DNA from: Planctomycetota bacterium
GTDB taxonomy: Bacteria > Planctomycetota > Phycisphaerae > UBA1845 > UTPLA1
Direction: 5' to 3'
Length of the DNA stretch: 64,000 bases
Assembly: GCA_015654675.1 (NCBI GenBank)
Contig: JAATGM010000006.1
Span: 99,725 to 163,724 of the forward strand
Part shown: one piece after another, positions 11,402 through 21,086 of the stretch
Position numbering within the stretch: the first letter of the stretch is position 1
Layout: every line of letters begins with the position of its first letter
Made by a program: the position numbers and the translations under genes
Notes under the pieces: model-generated
Database searches by the model: none
What the model was told of the DNA's origin: nothing
What the model saw: the letters and a program-made list of their open reading frames with translations, nothing else

Positions 11402-12820
11402 CTAGCGCTTGAAAAAGGTGCGACCCTGATAGGCGTACTTGCTGAGCCGGTTGTTGACGTAGAGACCTTCGAGGATGAACTCGATCACGCTCGCCAGCGT
11501 CTGCGGGTCTTCCGGATTCAGCTTCAACTCAGCACACAGCCGGCCGGCACCCTTCCGCAGGGCCGGGACTTTGGCGGCGGCTTCGACGACTTCGGCCGCG
11601 GGAACAAGGTCACCCGCTTCAAATGAGGCCTTGTTCTGGTGGAAATGCTCGGGCACGGCCTCGAAGTCCTTCGCCTCGGCGTATTTCTCGAAAACGTTCT
11701 TCACGGACTCGCCCAGCAGCGACTGGATGACTTTGTCTTCTGTCTTGTCGTCTTCGGCGAGCATCAGTTCGATCTTGCCGCGGCAGCTTGCCGAAATAAA
11801 CGCCAGGTCGCACATGCGCGGCACGACGGTTGGCTCGTTCAGCACGATCGCGCGGCGCTCGGCCGACGAAGTCATGGTTTCGGCACAGGTGATGCTGGTG
11901 CGGACCGACACGCCGGACTGCTGGCTGATGTGCGGGCTGCTGCGGGCCAGACGGACCATCTCCTCGATAATCTCGAGCATGAAGGCCGGCGTCTGAAAGC
12001 GGCGCGTGGCGTCGGGTCGGTCAAGCCAGGCGTTCTCCCGCGTGATCTGCAGCGCATCTTCGGTTCGCAACGGATAGTGAGTGCGAATCACGGAGCCGAT
12101 GCGATCCTTCAGCGGAGTCACGATGCGGCCGCGATTGGTGTAGTCCTCCGGATTGGCCGAGAACACCAGGCAGACATCGAGCGGCAGCCGGATGGGAAAG
12201 CCGCGAATCTGTACATCGCGCTCTTCGAGCACGTTGAAAAGACCGACTTGGATGCGCGGCGCAAGGTCGGGCAGTTCGTTGATTGCGAAGATGCCGCGAT
12301 TGCTGCGCGGCACGAGGCCGAAGTGCATGATCGATTCGTCGGCCAGGTAACGACCTTCGGCATGCTTAACGAGGTCGATCTCGCCCAACAGGTCGGCGAT
12401 GGTCACGTCCGGCGTGGCGAGTTTTTCATTGAATCGCTCGTCGCGGTGCAGCCATCGAATCGGCGTGCGGTCGCCCTGTTCGGCGATGATGGCGCGCGTA
12501 TGCCGCAAGCGCGGCTGAAGCGGATCGTCGGCGATCTCGACGCCCGTGACGATCGGGATGGCTTCGTCGAGCAGGTTGGGCAGCAGCCGCAGGATGCGGG
12601 TCTTGGCCTGGCCGCGCAGGCCGAGAAACAGGATGTCGTGCATGCTCAGTACAGCGTTGACGAGCTGCGGGATGACGGTGTCGTCATAGCCGACTATCCC
12701 CGGAAAAAGCGGCCCCTCGCGGCGCAGAGCGCTGATGAGGTTTTCGCGCATTTCCTGTTTGACGGTGCGCGGCCGATAGCCGGTTTCCTTGAGTTCGCCC
12801 AGTGTAGAAGGGTGCTGCAT
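11402..12820 (-). CDS. MoxR/Mg-chelatase-like AAA+ ATPase
   Basis: 472 residues. The Walker A is GLRGQAKT (67-74), with Lys73 and Thr74. Later motifs are FAINELPDLAPRIQ (Walker B-like, Glu present) and FSANPEDYTNRGRI (sensor 1). These are characteristic of the chelatase/MoxR clade, with the insert before sensor 1. A helical C-terminal region of about 200 residues follows. It forms an operon with the VWA gene immediately downstream, so it is probably the motor of a two-component chaperone or chelatase-like complex. Confidence 0.88.
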   Translation of the reverse strand: MQHPSTLGELKETGYRPRTVKQEMRENLISALRREGPLFPGIVGYDDTVIPQLVNAVLSMHDILFLGLRGQAKTRILRLLPNLLDEAIPIVTGVEIADDPLQPRLRHTRAIIAEQGDRTPIRWLHRDERFNEKLATPDVTIADLLGEIDLVKHAEGRYLADESIMHFGLVPRSNRGIFAINELPDLAPRIQVGLFNVLEERDVQIRGFPIRLPLDVCLVFSANPEDYTNRGRIVTPLKDRIGSVIRTHYPLRTEDALQITRENAWLDRPDATRRFQTPAFMLEIIEEMVRLARSSPHISQQSGVSVRTSITCAETMTSSAERRAIVLNEPTVVPRMCDLAFISASCRGKIELMLAEDDKTEDKVIQSLLGESVKNVFEKYAEAKDFEAVPEHFHQNKASFEAGDLVPAAEVVEAAAKVPALRKGAGRLCAELKLNPEDPQTLASVIEFILEGLYVNNRLSKYAYQGRTFFKR

Positions 12821-12886
12821 TGCGATCTTTCCGTGCCGTCCGAGGTTACTTTGTAGGAGGCGCGGAGAGCAATGTCAAAGCACGAC

Positions 12887-13591
12887 TTATGGAATAAGGG
12901 CATCCTCGAATGGGGCGATATCAGCCCCGTTGACGGTCCCGCTCTGATTCACGTCGGCCGCGGCGACCTGGGTGGGGCTGGTGTCGATCGCCAGCAATAC
13001 CTGGACGAATCCCGGCACGTCGGCGGCAGTGACTGACCCGTCATGGTTCATGTCGCCCGGGACCTGCGGAACCGGTTCCACGACAAAATCGAACTGATAG
13101 GTCGTCAAGTCGAAGTCGAACTGCTGAATCCAGTAGGTATAGGGGCCGGCCGGCAGGGGCGGGGTGAAGCCAATGACTCCAAAGGCGGTTCCCATGTCGT
13201 CCAGAATGTCCTGCCCGATGTTGCCGAAATCGGTGCCGAAGTGCGCCCAACCAAGCAGGTTCGCGACGTTCGGATTGGATGCGTCTTCCGTGAACGTGCT
13301 GCCTGCCTGCATGCCGATGAACGCGATGCCGTTGTCGCTAACGTAGCTAGCGAGCACGAGTGAAGCGAGTCGGTAGCCGGTAGGAACGACCAGGGTGATG
13401 TACTCCTGGTCGTTCGCACTGGTCGTGGCGATGACGGAATTGACGCCGGGCGCCAGCGTATAGGTCGTCGGGTGCATGCGATCCCCGGAGATATCGCCGT
13501 TCACCGATTCGTCATGGATGATCGCCGCGCCCGCTGAGACGGTCATCGCGCACCAACTGAGAAACACACCGGCCGCCACGAATTTGCGCAT
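12887..13591 (-). CDS. Secreted protein with C-terminal dockerin-like Ca repeats
   Basis: 234 residues. The signal peptide is MRKFVAAGVFLSWCAMTVSAGA. A beta-rich middle region (about 30-170) has no family I recognise. The last 65 residues contain two EF-hand-like repeats, GDMNHDGSVTAADVPGFV and ADVNQSGTVNGADIAPFE, the dockerin-like pair common at the end of planctomycete secreted proteins. The same domain recurs in the amylase and two other genes in this window, so several exported proteins may share an anchoring partner; no cohesin is visible here. Confidence 0.75.
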   Translation of the reverse strand: MRKFVAAGVFLSWCAMTVSAGAAIIHDESVNGDISGDRMHPTTYTLAPGVNSVIATTSANDQEYITLVVPTGYRLASLVLASYVSDNGIAFIGMQAGSTFTEDASNPNVANLLGWAHFGTDFGNIGQDILDDMGTAFGVIGFTPPLPAGPYTYWIQQFDFDLTTYQFDFVVEPVPQVPGDMNHDGSVTAADVPGFVQVLLAIDTSPTQVAAADVNQSGTVNGADIAPFEDALIP

Positions 13592-13656
13592 CGCTTCCTC
13601 TCCGCCTTTCGATTTCGGTACCGTCTGAATAATTCAGCGGACTTTCTGACTATCGA

Positions 13657-14391
13657 TTACTTCCGTCGCCGGCCCGCCCACGCCGCGCCCATCGCGCCGA
13701 GTGCGATGAGGCAGGTGGCCGGTTCGGGCACGGCAATCAAGCTCACGTTGTCGACGCCGAAGTTCAGGAAATTGATGTTGTCCGTCTCGGCGAAGCGAAG
13801 TCGCAACGTCTGGCCGGCGTGGGCCTGCAGCAGCGCCGTGATGTCGATGAGGAACGGGTTGTAGCCCGTCACGAGAGGCGTCTGCGCGTTGGTCTGGAAT
13901 AGATTCAGGAGCACGTCGCCAGCTGCCACGCTGAAGGCATCCGCGGATGTCGTCACGAGATCCACGCGGGCCTGCTGATTGAGGATTTGCCCGCCGGTTT
14001 GATTCGTCGCGGCCCAGTCGAGATTGGCCGGGAAGAAATAGGCGTCGGCGGTGTTGTTCAGAAAAAGCGAAAAGCCGACCGAGGCCGATGTGACGGCGTT
14101 GGGTACCACGAAGTCCTGATAGAGCACGTGACTGCCGCCAGCCCCCGCATCAGTCATTGCGGCGCGGACTCCCTGGGGTGGGGCGGGTACGGCGAAGCCG
14201 TTGATCGGCGTGCCTGTGCCGGTTTGCGATAAGAATGCGCCGTCGCTGCCGACCTGATTCGCAGTGGTCCAGCCGGCCAGACCCGTTTCGAACCCGCCGT
14301 TATTGATGATTTGAGCGTTCGACGGCGCCGCCATCGCGGCGATCAGTGCGATCGAGGCAATCGTCGTCTTCACCCATGTTCCAAATGTCAT
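13657..14391 (-). CDS. PEP-CTERM sorting-domain protein
   Basis: 244 residues. An N-terminal signal peptide runs to about residue 26. A beta-sandwich-like body starts with NNGGFETGLAGWTTAN, a choice-of-anchor type start, and contains a DNINFLNFGVDNVSLI strand. The C-terminus is a complete PEP-CTERM: VPEPATCLIALGAMGAAW followed by AGRRRK. Proteins of this type are processed by an exosortase (EpsH family), which is not in this window. Probably cell-surface or exopolymer-associated. Confidence 0.85.
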   Translation of the reverse strand: MTFGTWVKTTIASIALIAAMAAPSNAQIINNGGFETGLAGWTTANQVGSDGAFLSQTGTGTPINGFAVPAPPQGVRAAMTDAGAGGSHVLYQDFVVPNAVTSASVGFSLFLNNTADAYFFPANLDWAATNQTGGQILNQQARVDLVTTSADAFSVAAGDVLLNLFQTNAQTPLVTGYNPFLIDITALLQAHAGQTLRLRFAETDNINFLNFGVDNVSLIAVPEPATCLIALGAMGAAWAGRRRK

Positions 14392-14419
14392 AGCAACATC
14401 CTCCTGATATCAGCCGGAC

Positions 14420-16030
14420 TCAGGGCCGGCGCGAAATGCGATAAACCAATCCATCCGTATTCGAAACGACGTAGAGATTGCCGTCGGGACCCTGTTCGAT
14501 GTCGGGCGTAATCCCGAAGCCCTCGCCAATCTTGAGCGACTCGCTCTCCGTTCCGTCGAACTTCGACGCGCGGAAGAGGTTGTCCGCCACGAAATCGGCA
14601 ATGCGCGGGTCGGCGCTGACGTCGACATGCAGCCGATCGGGTGTCAGCCGCATGCGGTAGAGACTGCCGCCATTGCCGCCGACCTGTTGGAAGCTGCGAG
14701 CTGAACCGATCCAGAGCGTCCCGTTGTATTCCGGGCCGAGGGCGTCGCCCGTCAGAAACGTCGTGCCGGCCGGACCGATTTCATATTTCCAGCTGAATTC
14801 GGGGTCGACATAGATCGCACCGGGAAGCATGACGAGCCGCGATTGGGCGACCGCGGCGGTGTAGGCGATGCGCGTCGGAGGATAGCGAACCTGCTGAAGC
14901 GACGTGTTGAACTGCGTCGTTTCGATGTTCTTGAACTGCGCGATGCGCGACATCGGCCCGCCGAGCTGAATCCAGCCGCCGTTCATCCCCGGGACGATTC
15001 GGTTCAGTTCGCTGAACGCGTCGTCGGCGTTTTCAGTTTCCCAGAGCTGGCCGGATGTCGGATCGAAGGCCATCCCGAATCCATTGCGGTGCCCGTATGA
15101 GAAGACTTTCTGGAGATTCGCGCCGGCTTCGCCGCCCATGGCAGCGCCCACGCCGAAGAACGGATTGTCAGGCGGGGCCGAGCCATCGGTATTGAGCCGG
15201 ATGATGACCCCGGAGAGGTGCGCGTTGTCCGGAGCCGGCCCACCGAAGGTATCGTCGACCAAGGGATCGCTCAGAAACGGCCCATTCGCGAGGTTTTGCA
15301 GCCAGCCGCGACGGCCCTGGTCTCCCATGAAGATGTAGAGCTTGCCGTCCGGGCCGAAACGAATGACGCCGCCGTTGTGGTTGCCGGCCGGGCTTGCGTT
15401 ATTGCTGCCCGGGTGGCCTGTTACGGCGATGTTGTCGGTCTGAAGCGATCGAAGTCTGATGAGGTTGTTCGCGATGGTCAGCGTCGAACCATTCCAGGTG
15501 AATCGATCGACGCGGTTTCCGAGCAGCGGTGTCTCGGTCGCAGTGCCGGTGTCGACGCCGGTGGAACTCTCGGTCCAGCGAATGTACACCGAAGGATTCG
15601 CCGGGAAGTCCGGATCGAGGGCCATGCTGAGCAGGCCGCGCTCGGAGTTCGAGTTCACGGCAAGATCGAGCGCGGGCGTTGCCTGAATGACGCCGTTGAT
15701 GACGCGTTGAACCTTACCGGATGCCTTTTCGAGCACGAACATGTCATTCGGCCCAAGGAAAACAACGCCGATGGGCTGCACCAGGCCGCTTGCAACAATC
15801 GTGGCCTGCAGATTGGGATCGAGCATGTTGACCGGTATCGAATCGGTACTCACCTCTCGTTCGACGGCGATCGGCCGAATTGGTGCGGCCCACACGCTTT
15901 GCACAATGCACACACCGAAGCAAATTCCCAGGCCTGCCACAGCGAGATGCGGTGTGCTGAACAGGTTCGTTGGCCGGCTCATTCGGAGCCGCCAACTCCG
16001 CGCAGAGTGACGAATTACGGAGCGTTTCAT
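14420..16030 (-). CDS. PQQ-dependent sugar dehydrogenase (GSDH family)
   Basis: 536 residues from the ATG at 16030, which is preceded by a strong AGGGAGGA Shine-Dalgarno at 6 nt; the longer upstream frame lacks one. A signal peptide is followed by a six-bladed propeller with typical segments: VFLGPNDMFVLEK, NHNGGVIRFGPDGKLYIFMGDQG, FSYGHRNGFGMAFDP, and a late GNLYVVSNTDGLVYRI. This is the glucose/sorbosone dehydrogenase fold, which uses PQQ and calcium. Exported to the periplasm; the substrate is unknown. Confidence 0.85.
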   Translation of the reverse strand: MKRSVIRHSARSWRLRMSRPTNLFSTPHLAVAGLGICFGVCIVQSVWAAPIRPIAVEREVSTDSIPVNMLDPNLQATIVASGLVQPIGVVFLGPNDMFVLEKASGKVQRVINGVIQATPALDLAVNSNSERGLLSMALDPDFPANPSVYIRWTESSTGVDTGTATETPLLGNRVDRFTWNGSTLTIANNLIRLRSLQTDNIAVTGHPGSNNASPAGNHNGGVIRFGPDGKLYIFMGDQGRRGWLQNLANGPFLSDPLVDDTFGGPAPDNAHLSGVIIRLNTDGSAPPDNPFFGVGAAMGGEAGANLQKVFSYGHRNGFGMAFDPTSGQLWETENADDAFSELNRIVPGMNGGWIQLGGPMSRIAQFKNIETTQFNTSLQQVRYPPTRIAYTAAVAQSRLVMLPGAIYVDPEFSWKYEIGPAGTTFLTGDALGPEYNGTLWIGSARSFQQVGGNGGSLYRMRLTPDRLHVDVSADPRIADFVADNLFRASKFDGTESESLKIGEGFGITPDIEQGPDGNLYVVSNTDGLVYRISRRP

Positions 16031-16385
16031 GCCGTCCTCCCTTTCTGACTGAGCGTCACCGAGTCTTTTTGCTGCGCGCACTCCGCGCGCAATTGCATGA
16101 AGGGTTGTTACTGGGGCTCGCCGAAAAGAAACCTTGTGCGCTCGCGCCTGACGGAAGTAGTAAAGGCGCGGCGACTGCTGAATATTTCCAAATTCAACCA
16201 AGATAAATTTTGCGCCGAGAGCGGGGCACACCGAAAACTGCGCGAACCTCCAATTCGGTCCGCTCCGGATTCGCCGACGGATGATCAGATTGCGACGCTA
16301 ATAGTTGGAGAGAAACAAAATCGGGGGAGTAGTCTCGATTCGTCGAGGTCTAACCCGCGCGTTGGGATGTGCGTACTGCGCGGCC
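16031..16385. other. Intergenic region upstream of the PQQ dehydrogenase gene
   Basis: About 355 bases between the PQQ dehydrogenase start and the TlpA-like stop. It holds a perfect GCGCGC inverted repeat with a 5-nt spacer near 16075-16095 in the 5' leader. I see no convincing -35/-10 pair and no coding sequence. Confidence 0.5.
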
Positions 16386-17630
16386 TCAGCGCCCAGCCAG
16401 CAACTTATCGATGGTCTGCTCGAACTGGCGCTTCACGGCTTCGTAGTCGTCGCCAGTAGCCGGGCCGGAGAAGCCGGTGTACACCGCGCGCACGTTGCCC
16501 TTCGCGTCGAGGAAAATGGTGGTGGGATAGGCACGCAGCTTATCGAGCATCGGGAGGGCAGCTGAGGCCTTTTCCTTGTCGCGGATTCCGGCGATCAGGA
16601 TGGGATATTCGGCGTTGTGTCGCGCGGCAAACTTGGAAACGTTCTTCGCGTCGTGCTGAAAATCGCCGGTCAGCTCGAAGGCCAGCCCGACGATCCGCAG
16701 CCCCTTCGAGCGATAACGCCGATCCAACTCGGCAAGATAGGCCGACTCATCACTGCAATTGGGGCACCACGAGCCGAACACTTCGATGATCCGCGCCTTG
16801 CCCGCGAACTCCGGATCGGCCAGCGATCGCTCCTTGCCCGTCAGGTCGGGAAACTTAAGCTTGTCCAGCCGGACGCCGGAGACGCCGGCGGTGGCCTTGA
16901 AGCCGTCGGGCAGTGTGGCGCGGTCGTCGCGGCGAGCGGTCCACTTCTCGTGCCAGCCGCCGCCCGACCAGAAATTACCTTCGAGCGTCCCGTCGGGTTG
17001 CATGCGCGCGTCGAACAGGAATGCATGCGAGCCGTCGAAGCACGAGAGACGTAACCGCCCACCCGCATAGTCCCCTGCAAGGTAGCGATAGTCGCCGCTC
17101 GGCGTCAGAAACGTGCCTTCGACACTTCCATCGCGTAACTGCTTGAAGACGCCGATGGCCGCATCGTCCGACTTGGAAAACTTCACGGCCCACCGGCCGG
17201 CAATCGGCGCGGCGGTGGCGGCGCCGTGCTCGGGCGGGAAGCGATATTCGACATCCGAGACGGCTTCGAACGGCAGCTTCGACCAGTCATTCTTACCGGT
17301 CCGCTTCCGCCATGTGCCGCGCAGGCGGAGATGCCCGGCCGCGTCATGGCCGTCCCAGACGGCGTCGACGAGCGAGTCGTAGTGTTCAAAATCGAGGACC
17401 ACAATGTCGGGCCGGCGGACGACGGTGGGAACGAGAATCCGCTCGCTTCCGTTGACTATCCAGGCGCGGGGCGTGTTCGAGTTCTCTTCGAGTTCAAGAC
17501 GAAACGGGATTTCGCCGCCGGGGCACTGAAGCGTGGCCCGGTACAAACTGTAATCCACGGCCGGCGCGGCGGCGCGACTGGGGTTTTGTGCAAGGATGGC
17601 TGAAACGATTGCCGCGAATATCCAGTTCAT
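16386..17630 (-). CDS. TlpA-like thioredoxin-fold protein (exported)
   Basis: 414 residues from the ATG at 17630, chosen because it gives a signal peptide (MNWIFAAIVSAILAQN). The N-terminal 250 residues are a beta-rich region without a recognised family. From about residue 270 a TlpA/AhpC-type redoxin domain follows: FPDLTGKERSL, then SWCPNC with the catalytic CxxC, then YPTTIFLDAKGNV with the cis-Pro. It acts in thiol-disulfide exchange in the periplasm. It lies 20 nt after the amylase gene, so the two are probably cotranscribed. Confidence 0.8.
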   Translation of the reverse strand: MNWIFAAIVSAILAQNPSRAAAPAVDYSLYRATLQCPGGEIPFRLELEENSNTPRAWIVNGSERILVPTVVRRPDIVVLDFEHYDSLVDAVWDGHDAAGHLRLRGTWRKRTGKNDWSKLPFEAVSDVEYRFPPEHGAATAAPIAGRWAVKFSKSDDAAIGVFKQLRDGSVEGTFLTPSGDYRYLAGDYAGGRLRLSCFDGSHAFLFDARMQPDGTLEGNFWSGGGWHEKWTARRDDRATLPDGFKATAGVSGVRLDKLKFPDLTGKERSLADPEFAGKARIIEVFGSWCPNCSDESAYLAELDRRYRSKGLRIVGLAFELTGDFQHDAKNVSKFAARHNAEYPILIAGIRDKEKASAALPMLDKLRAYPTTIFLDAKGNVRAVYTGFSGPATGDDYEAVKRQFEQTIDKLLAGR

Positions 17631-17650
17631 GGACGCATGATAGCGTTGCT

Positions 17651-20170
17651 TCAGGGAGAGAGCAGTAGATTGACGAACGGCGAAACGTCGCCTCCGTTTA
17701 CCGCGCCGTCGCAATTTCGATCGGCGGCAGCCGTACGGGCGGGATCAGTGTCGAGTCCGAGTAACACTGCCACGAAGGCATTGGCGTCGACGGCATCGAC
17801 CGTATTGTTCCCGTCGATATCTCCCGCGAGCCGCAGCGCAATCGACGCGAACTGATCGCCGGGGACGGCGGTCATGTCCGGTGCCGTGCCGAGATCGCCA
17901 TACCCCGAACCGACTCCCGGAAGCCACTGGTTGCTGACGAGTCCGTTGCCGCGAATCACGAATGCGGCAACACGCACGCTGCCTCCCAAGGAAGCGCCGA
18001 TGTCGGCATAGGGAATGATGTATTCAACGCCGTCCTGGGCGGTCCCGGCGTTGTTCGCGCTCAGAGACGTCACGCCCAGCGTGTTGGTGTTCGACACGGC
18101 CACCTGCATCCCGTTCGGATTCGTTCCGCCGGTCAATTGGCCATTCAGCGAGCCGGCCACTCCCTGGCCGCGGTAAGTCTTCGTCACCGTGCCCGATGTC
18201 GGGAGTGCAAATTGGTCCACGTAGATCGTCGAACCAACGGTATTCATGAAAAGCAGGTGGTCGGGCGCGAAGCCCGCGTCGAGCTTCGTGCCGGTCAGCA
18301 GGTTCGGTCCGTTCGGCGGAGGGGCAAAGCCATTGAAGTTGAGCACGTTCTGGCCGCCGGCCGTGCTGTCGATCAACAGCGCCAGGCCGGTGCCGTCGCC
18401 GGGCAGATTGCCGGTGACGCCGACGCACAGACGGCCGGACTCCGCCCGCACGAACAGCTGATTCAGTTCGGCAATGTTGTCGCCGAGGTTGGTGGAACTG
18501 TTCTGCGTGGCTCGCGAGTCGCAGGCCTCGTAGCCGGCTGGAATGCCAACACCGTCGATCTCGCCGGGCGCCGGGGTAATCGGGTCGAGATTCACTGCAA
18601 GAATCATGTAGTTGTAGGCCGGCATGGTGATGGAGTAGGCGGCCTTGTTGGCGTTGGTAATGGGCGGCAGAGTTGTATTGGTGACGAGATCGAGCGGGGT
18701 TGTCGATCCGCCGGGGATGTTGAAGTTTGAGAGGTTGACGGTCGAAGCCGCGCCGGTGTTGCGGACGCGAATCGAGACAAGCAGCGTCTCCTCGCCGGGC
18801 TGCTGGCGGATGAATGACCAGACGCGCGACGTGCTGTTGGCGACAGGCAGATAGGCGCCGCGCCGCAGGGCCACATGATTCTTGCGAAGCGTGATGAGCT
18901 GCTTGTAGGCCTCAAGCAGCGAACCCGCCACGCCGTTCTGCTCTTCGACGCTGCGGCCGTCGTTGTCGAGCGCGAAGCGGGCGTTATAGGCCTGGCTGTT
19001 GAGGATCCAGTAGTTGCTCATGGGCGGCCCGGCGACCTTGTTCCACTTGAAGGGCTCGCGCATGGGGATGTCGTTCGCATCGCTGCCGAAGTTGCCCTTG
19101 GTGCCGCGCATGCCGATTTCGTCGCCGTAGTAGATGATGGGCGGGAACGGGCCGGTCAGCTCAATGGCGGCGGCCACCTTGGCCTTGATCAGCGATCCGC
19201 CGATGACCGACGTCAGCCGATCGACATCGTGATCGCCGATGGTCCCGAGGAAGTGTCGGCCTGGCGGCTGCTGGGCGAGGGTGTTAGCCGTCTGACTGTA
19301 GAGACTGGTTGAAGTCTCGCTGCTCAGCGCATCGCGAACCGCGAACTCCCACGGTTTCGTGAAGGTCGAGTCGAAGGCCGGCATAAGGTCGACGCCGGTC
19401 GTGCCCCAGTCGGCCTGTTCGGCAAAGGTGAAGGCGTCCGGATTGGTCGTGTGGATTGCGTTGTTCCATGTCTTCCAGAATTCGATGTTTGCGCCCCAGC
19501 CCTCCGGAGAGGTTGAATAGACGTGATCGGCTCGGAAGCCGTCGATGCCGTCGGACGGATTGCCGTCATTGTTGGGGTCGAGCCATTTGCGGGCCCAGTC
19601 GCAATTGAGCTGCACGGGGTTGGGATTGTCGAGGTTCCAGTGGATGAAGCCCACCGACGCGCCGCTCCAGGTGTTGTAGACCGAACCGAAATAGGTCGTG
19701 TTGGCGGCGTTGGTGAAGGCGAGCCACTGGTCGTACGGGCTGGCTGGATTGTTGAATGCGTTGGAATACCACGTCGAGTTCTGGCTGATGCCATAGGCGA
19801 CAAAGTCGATGAAGACCTTGATGCCGCGCGTGTGGGCCGCCTGCACAAAGGCGAGAAACTGGGCCTCGGTGCCGAAGCGGCTGTTGACCTGGTCGCCGGG
19901 CCCATGCTGGTAGCCATGATAGGCGGCCGAGGGGAAGATAGGCGTCATCCAGACAGCGGTGACCCCCAGGTTCTGGAGATAGTCGAGCGAGGCGGTCATG
20001 CCGTTGAAGTCGCCGAAGCGCTGGGAATCATTGTCCGAGTCGCGCCAGGCGATGGGCATGAACTGGTAGAAAATGTCCTCGGTGATCTCGCGTCCGTTGA
20101 GTGGCGCGGCAGTGGCCGGGACCGCCAAAAGGGCTGCCACGCAGAGGACGAGCAGAATTCTTGGAAGCAT
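17651..20170 (-). CDS. GH13 alpha-amylase-family glycosidase with dockerin-like C-terminus
   Basis: 839 residues with a signal peptide (MLPRILLVLCVAALLAVPA). The GH13 barrel (about 30-480) shows the nucleophile in GFRAD (Asp215), the acid/base in FAEQADW (Glu251), and GDHDVDR as the transition-state Asp motif. Conserved region I lacks the usual Asn-His (FIDFVAYG instead of a D..NH pattern), so specificity may be atypical. A beta domain follows, then an unclassified region, and a C-terminal dockerin-like pair (GDIDGNNTVDAVDANAFV and ADRNCDGAVNGGDVSPFV). Secreted starch or maltodextrin hydrolase. The downstream neighbour is the TlpA-like gene, 20 nt away. Confidence 0.85.
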   Translation of the reverse strand: MLPRILLVLCVAALLAVPATAAPLNGREITEDIFYQFMPIAWRDSDNDSQRFGDFNGMTASLDYLQNLGVTAVWMTPIFPSAAYHGYQHGPGDQVNSRFGTEAQFLAFVQAAHTRGIKVFIDFVAYGISQNSTWYSNAFNNPASPYDQWLAFTNAANTTYFGSVYNTWSGASVGFIHWNLDNPNPVQLNCDWARKWLDPNNDGNPSDGIDGFRADHVYSTSPEGWGANIEFWKTWNNAIHTTNPDAFTFAEQADWGTTGVDLMPAFDSTFTKPWEFAVRDALSSETSTSLYSQTANTLAQQPPGRHFLGTIGDHDVDRLTSVIGGSLIKAKVAAAIELTGPFPPIIYYGDEIGMRGTKGNFGSDANDIPMREPFKWNKVAGPPMSNYWILNSQAYNARFALDNDGRSVEEQNGVAGSLLEAYKQLITLRKNHVALRRGAYLPVANSTSRVWSFIRQQPGEETLLVSIRVRNTGAASTVNLSNFNIPGGSTTPLDLVTNTTLPPITNANKAAYSITMPAYNYMILAVNLDPITPAPGEIDGVGIPAGYEACDSRATQNSSTNLGDNIAELNQLFVRAESGRLCVGVTGNLPGDGTGLALLIDSTAGGQNVLNFNGFAPPPNGPNLLTGTKLDAGFAPDHLLFMNTVGSTIYVDQFALPTSGTVTKTYRGQGVAGSLNGQLTGGTNPNGMQVAVSNTNTLGVTSLSANNAGTAQDGVEYIIPYADIGASLGGSVRVAAFVIRGNGLVSNQWLPGVGSGYGDLGTAPDMTAVPGDQFASIALRLAGDIDGNNTVDAVDANAFVAVLLGLDTDPARTAAADRNCDGAVNGGDVSPFVNLLLSP

Positions 20171-20222
20171 CTTTTCCCTTTTTCGAGGAGTGAAGGACGT
20201 CTACTGATCGTAGCAATTTGGC

Positions 20223-21086
20223 ATGGTCGGATCAAACGTTTTACTATTAGGAATCAAGGTGAAAACGGACGTGCGTTACTACACAGCGGCCGCAATCGCT
20301 TCAATCGCGATCGCTCTTGGTGGATGCCGCCGAGACGCGACGCCACAGGGCATTCAGGTCCCGCCGCCCGACGTCCGCGATCGTGTGACGCGCGAATTTG
20401 CGACCGTCGACTATTACAAGCCATCGGACGCGGACGCCGATCAGGCCGAACTCCGTCTGGCGCCGCTGATCGTCCAACAGGCGGGCGACGCGCGGATTGC
20501 CCCGGTCGTCTATTTCGAGGACTCCGTAGCCCGCCTTCCGGCCGGCGCGTGCAAACAGCGGTCGTTTCTTTGGCGGTATGAGTCGCGCATTGCTGGGCAG
20601 CCAACTGATTGGCGCGGGGTGCGTATGACATTTGATCCGCGCGGCGCGCCGATCATTTGGGAATCACTTGCGAACGACAGCCGCGTGCATGTCATCTTCG
20701 TGGCGAAGTCGCTGGAGGAAAAGGCCGCGAAGCGCTTCGGGCCGCCGCTCGAGGGTCGGCAGTTCTCGATTGAGCGCTCGGTTGCCGAGCAGCCGGAAGT
20801 AGTCGTTGCCCGCGTCCTTTCCGACGGCCCCGAGCCGATGGGGCCATTTGTCTATCTCAGCGATCGCCGCGAACTGACGACCGTCCTTTGTCGCTGCATG
20901 CCGTCACAGTTTTCGGAGATTCGCGAAACGGTTCTCTATCGGCTCATACCGCTCGGAGCACCGACCAGTCAGAAAGCGCCCAGCGACGGCGTGCCGGTCT
21001 CAATCTGCGATGCATTCCCAGAAATTCCCGACTGCGCCCGGCCCGACTGGCTTGAACTGGCCCTGCGCCTGCCCCCGGATTTCTAA
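20223..21086 (+). CDS. Putative lipoprotein of unknown function
   Basis: 287 residues if started at the ATG at 20223; a GTG at 20259 is also possible. The N-terminal region contains TAAAIASIAIALGGC, a lipobox. The rest has no family I recognise, with Arg-Pro-rich surface segments and a C-terminal PDCARPDWLELAL. The gene ends at 21086, directly abutting the stop of the convergent heparinase-like gene, and starts only 52 nt from the divergent amylase start, so the intergenic promoters must be very compact. Confidence 0.6.
   Translation: MVGSNVLLLGIKVKTDVRYYTAAAIASIAIALGGCRRDATPQGIQVPPPDVRDRVTREFATVDYYKPSDADADQAELRLAPLIVQQAGDARIAPVVYFEDSVARLPAGACKQRSFLWRYESRIAGQPTDWRGVRMTFDPRGAPIIWESLANDSRVHVIFVAKSLEEKAAKRFGPPLEGRQFSIERSVAEQPEVVVARVLSDGPEPMGPFVYLSDRRELTTVLCRCMPSQFSEIRETVLYRLIPLGAPTSQKAPSDGVPVSICDAFPEIPDCARPDWLELALRLPPDF

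Noticed and set aside
11639..12856. 405-codon plus-strand frame
   Set aside because: Antisense to the MoxR-like ATPase gene, which has clear motifs.
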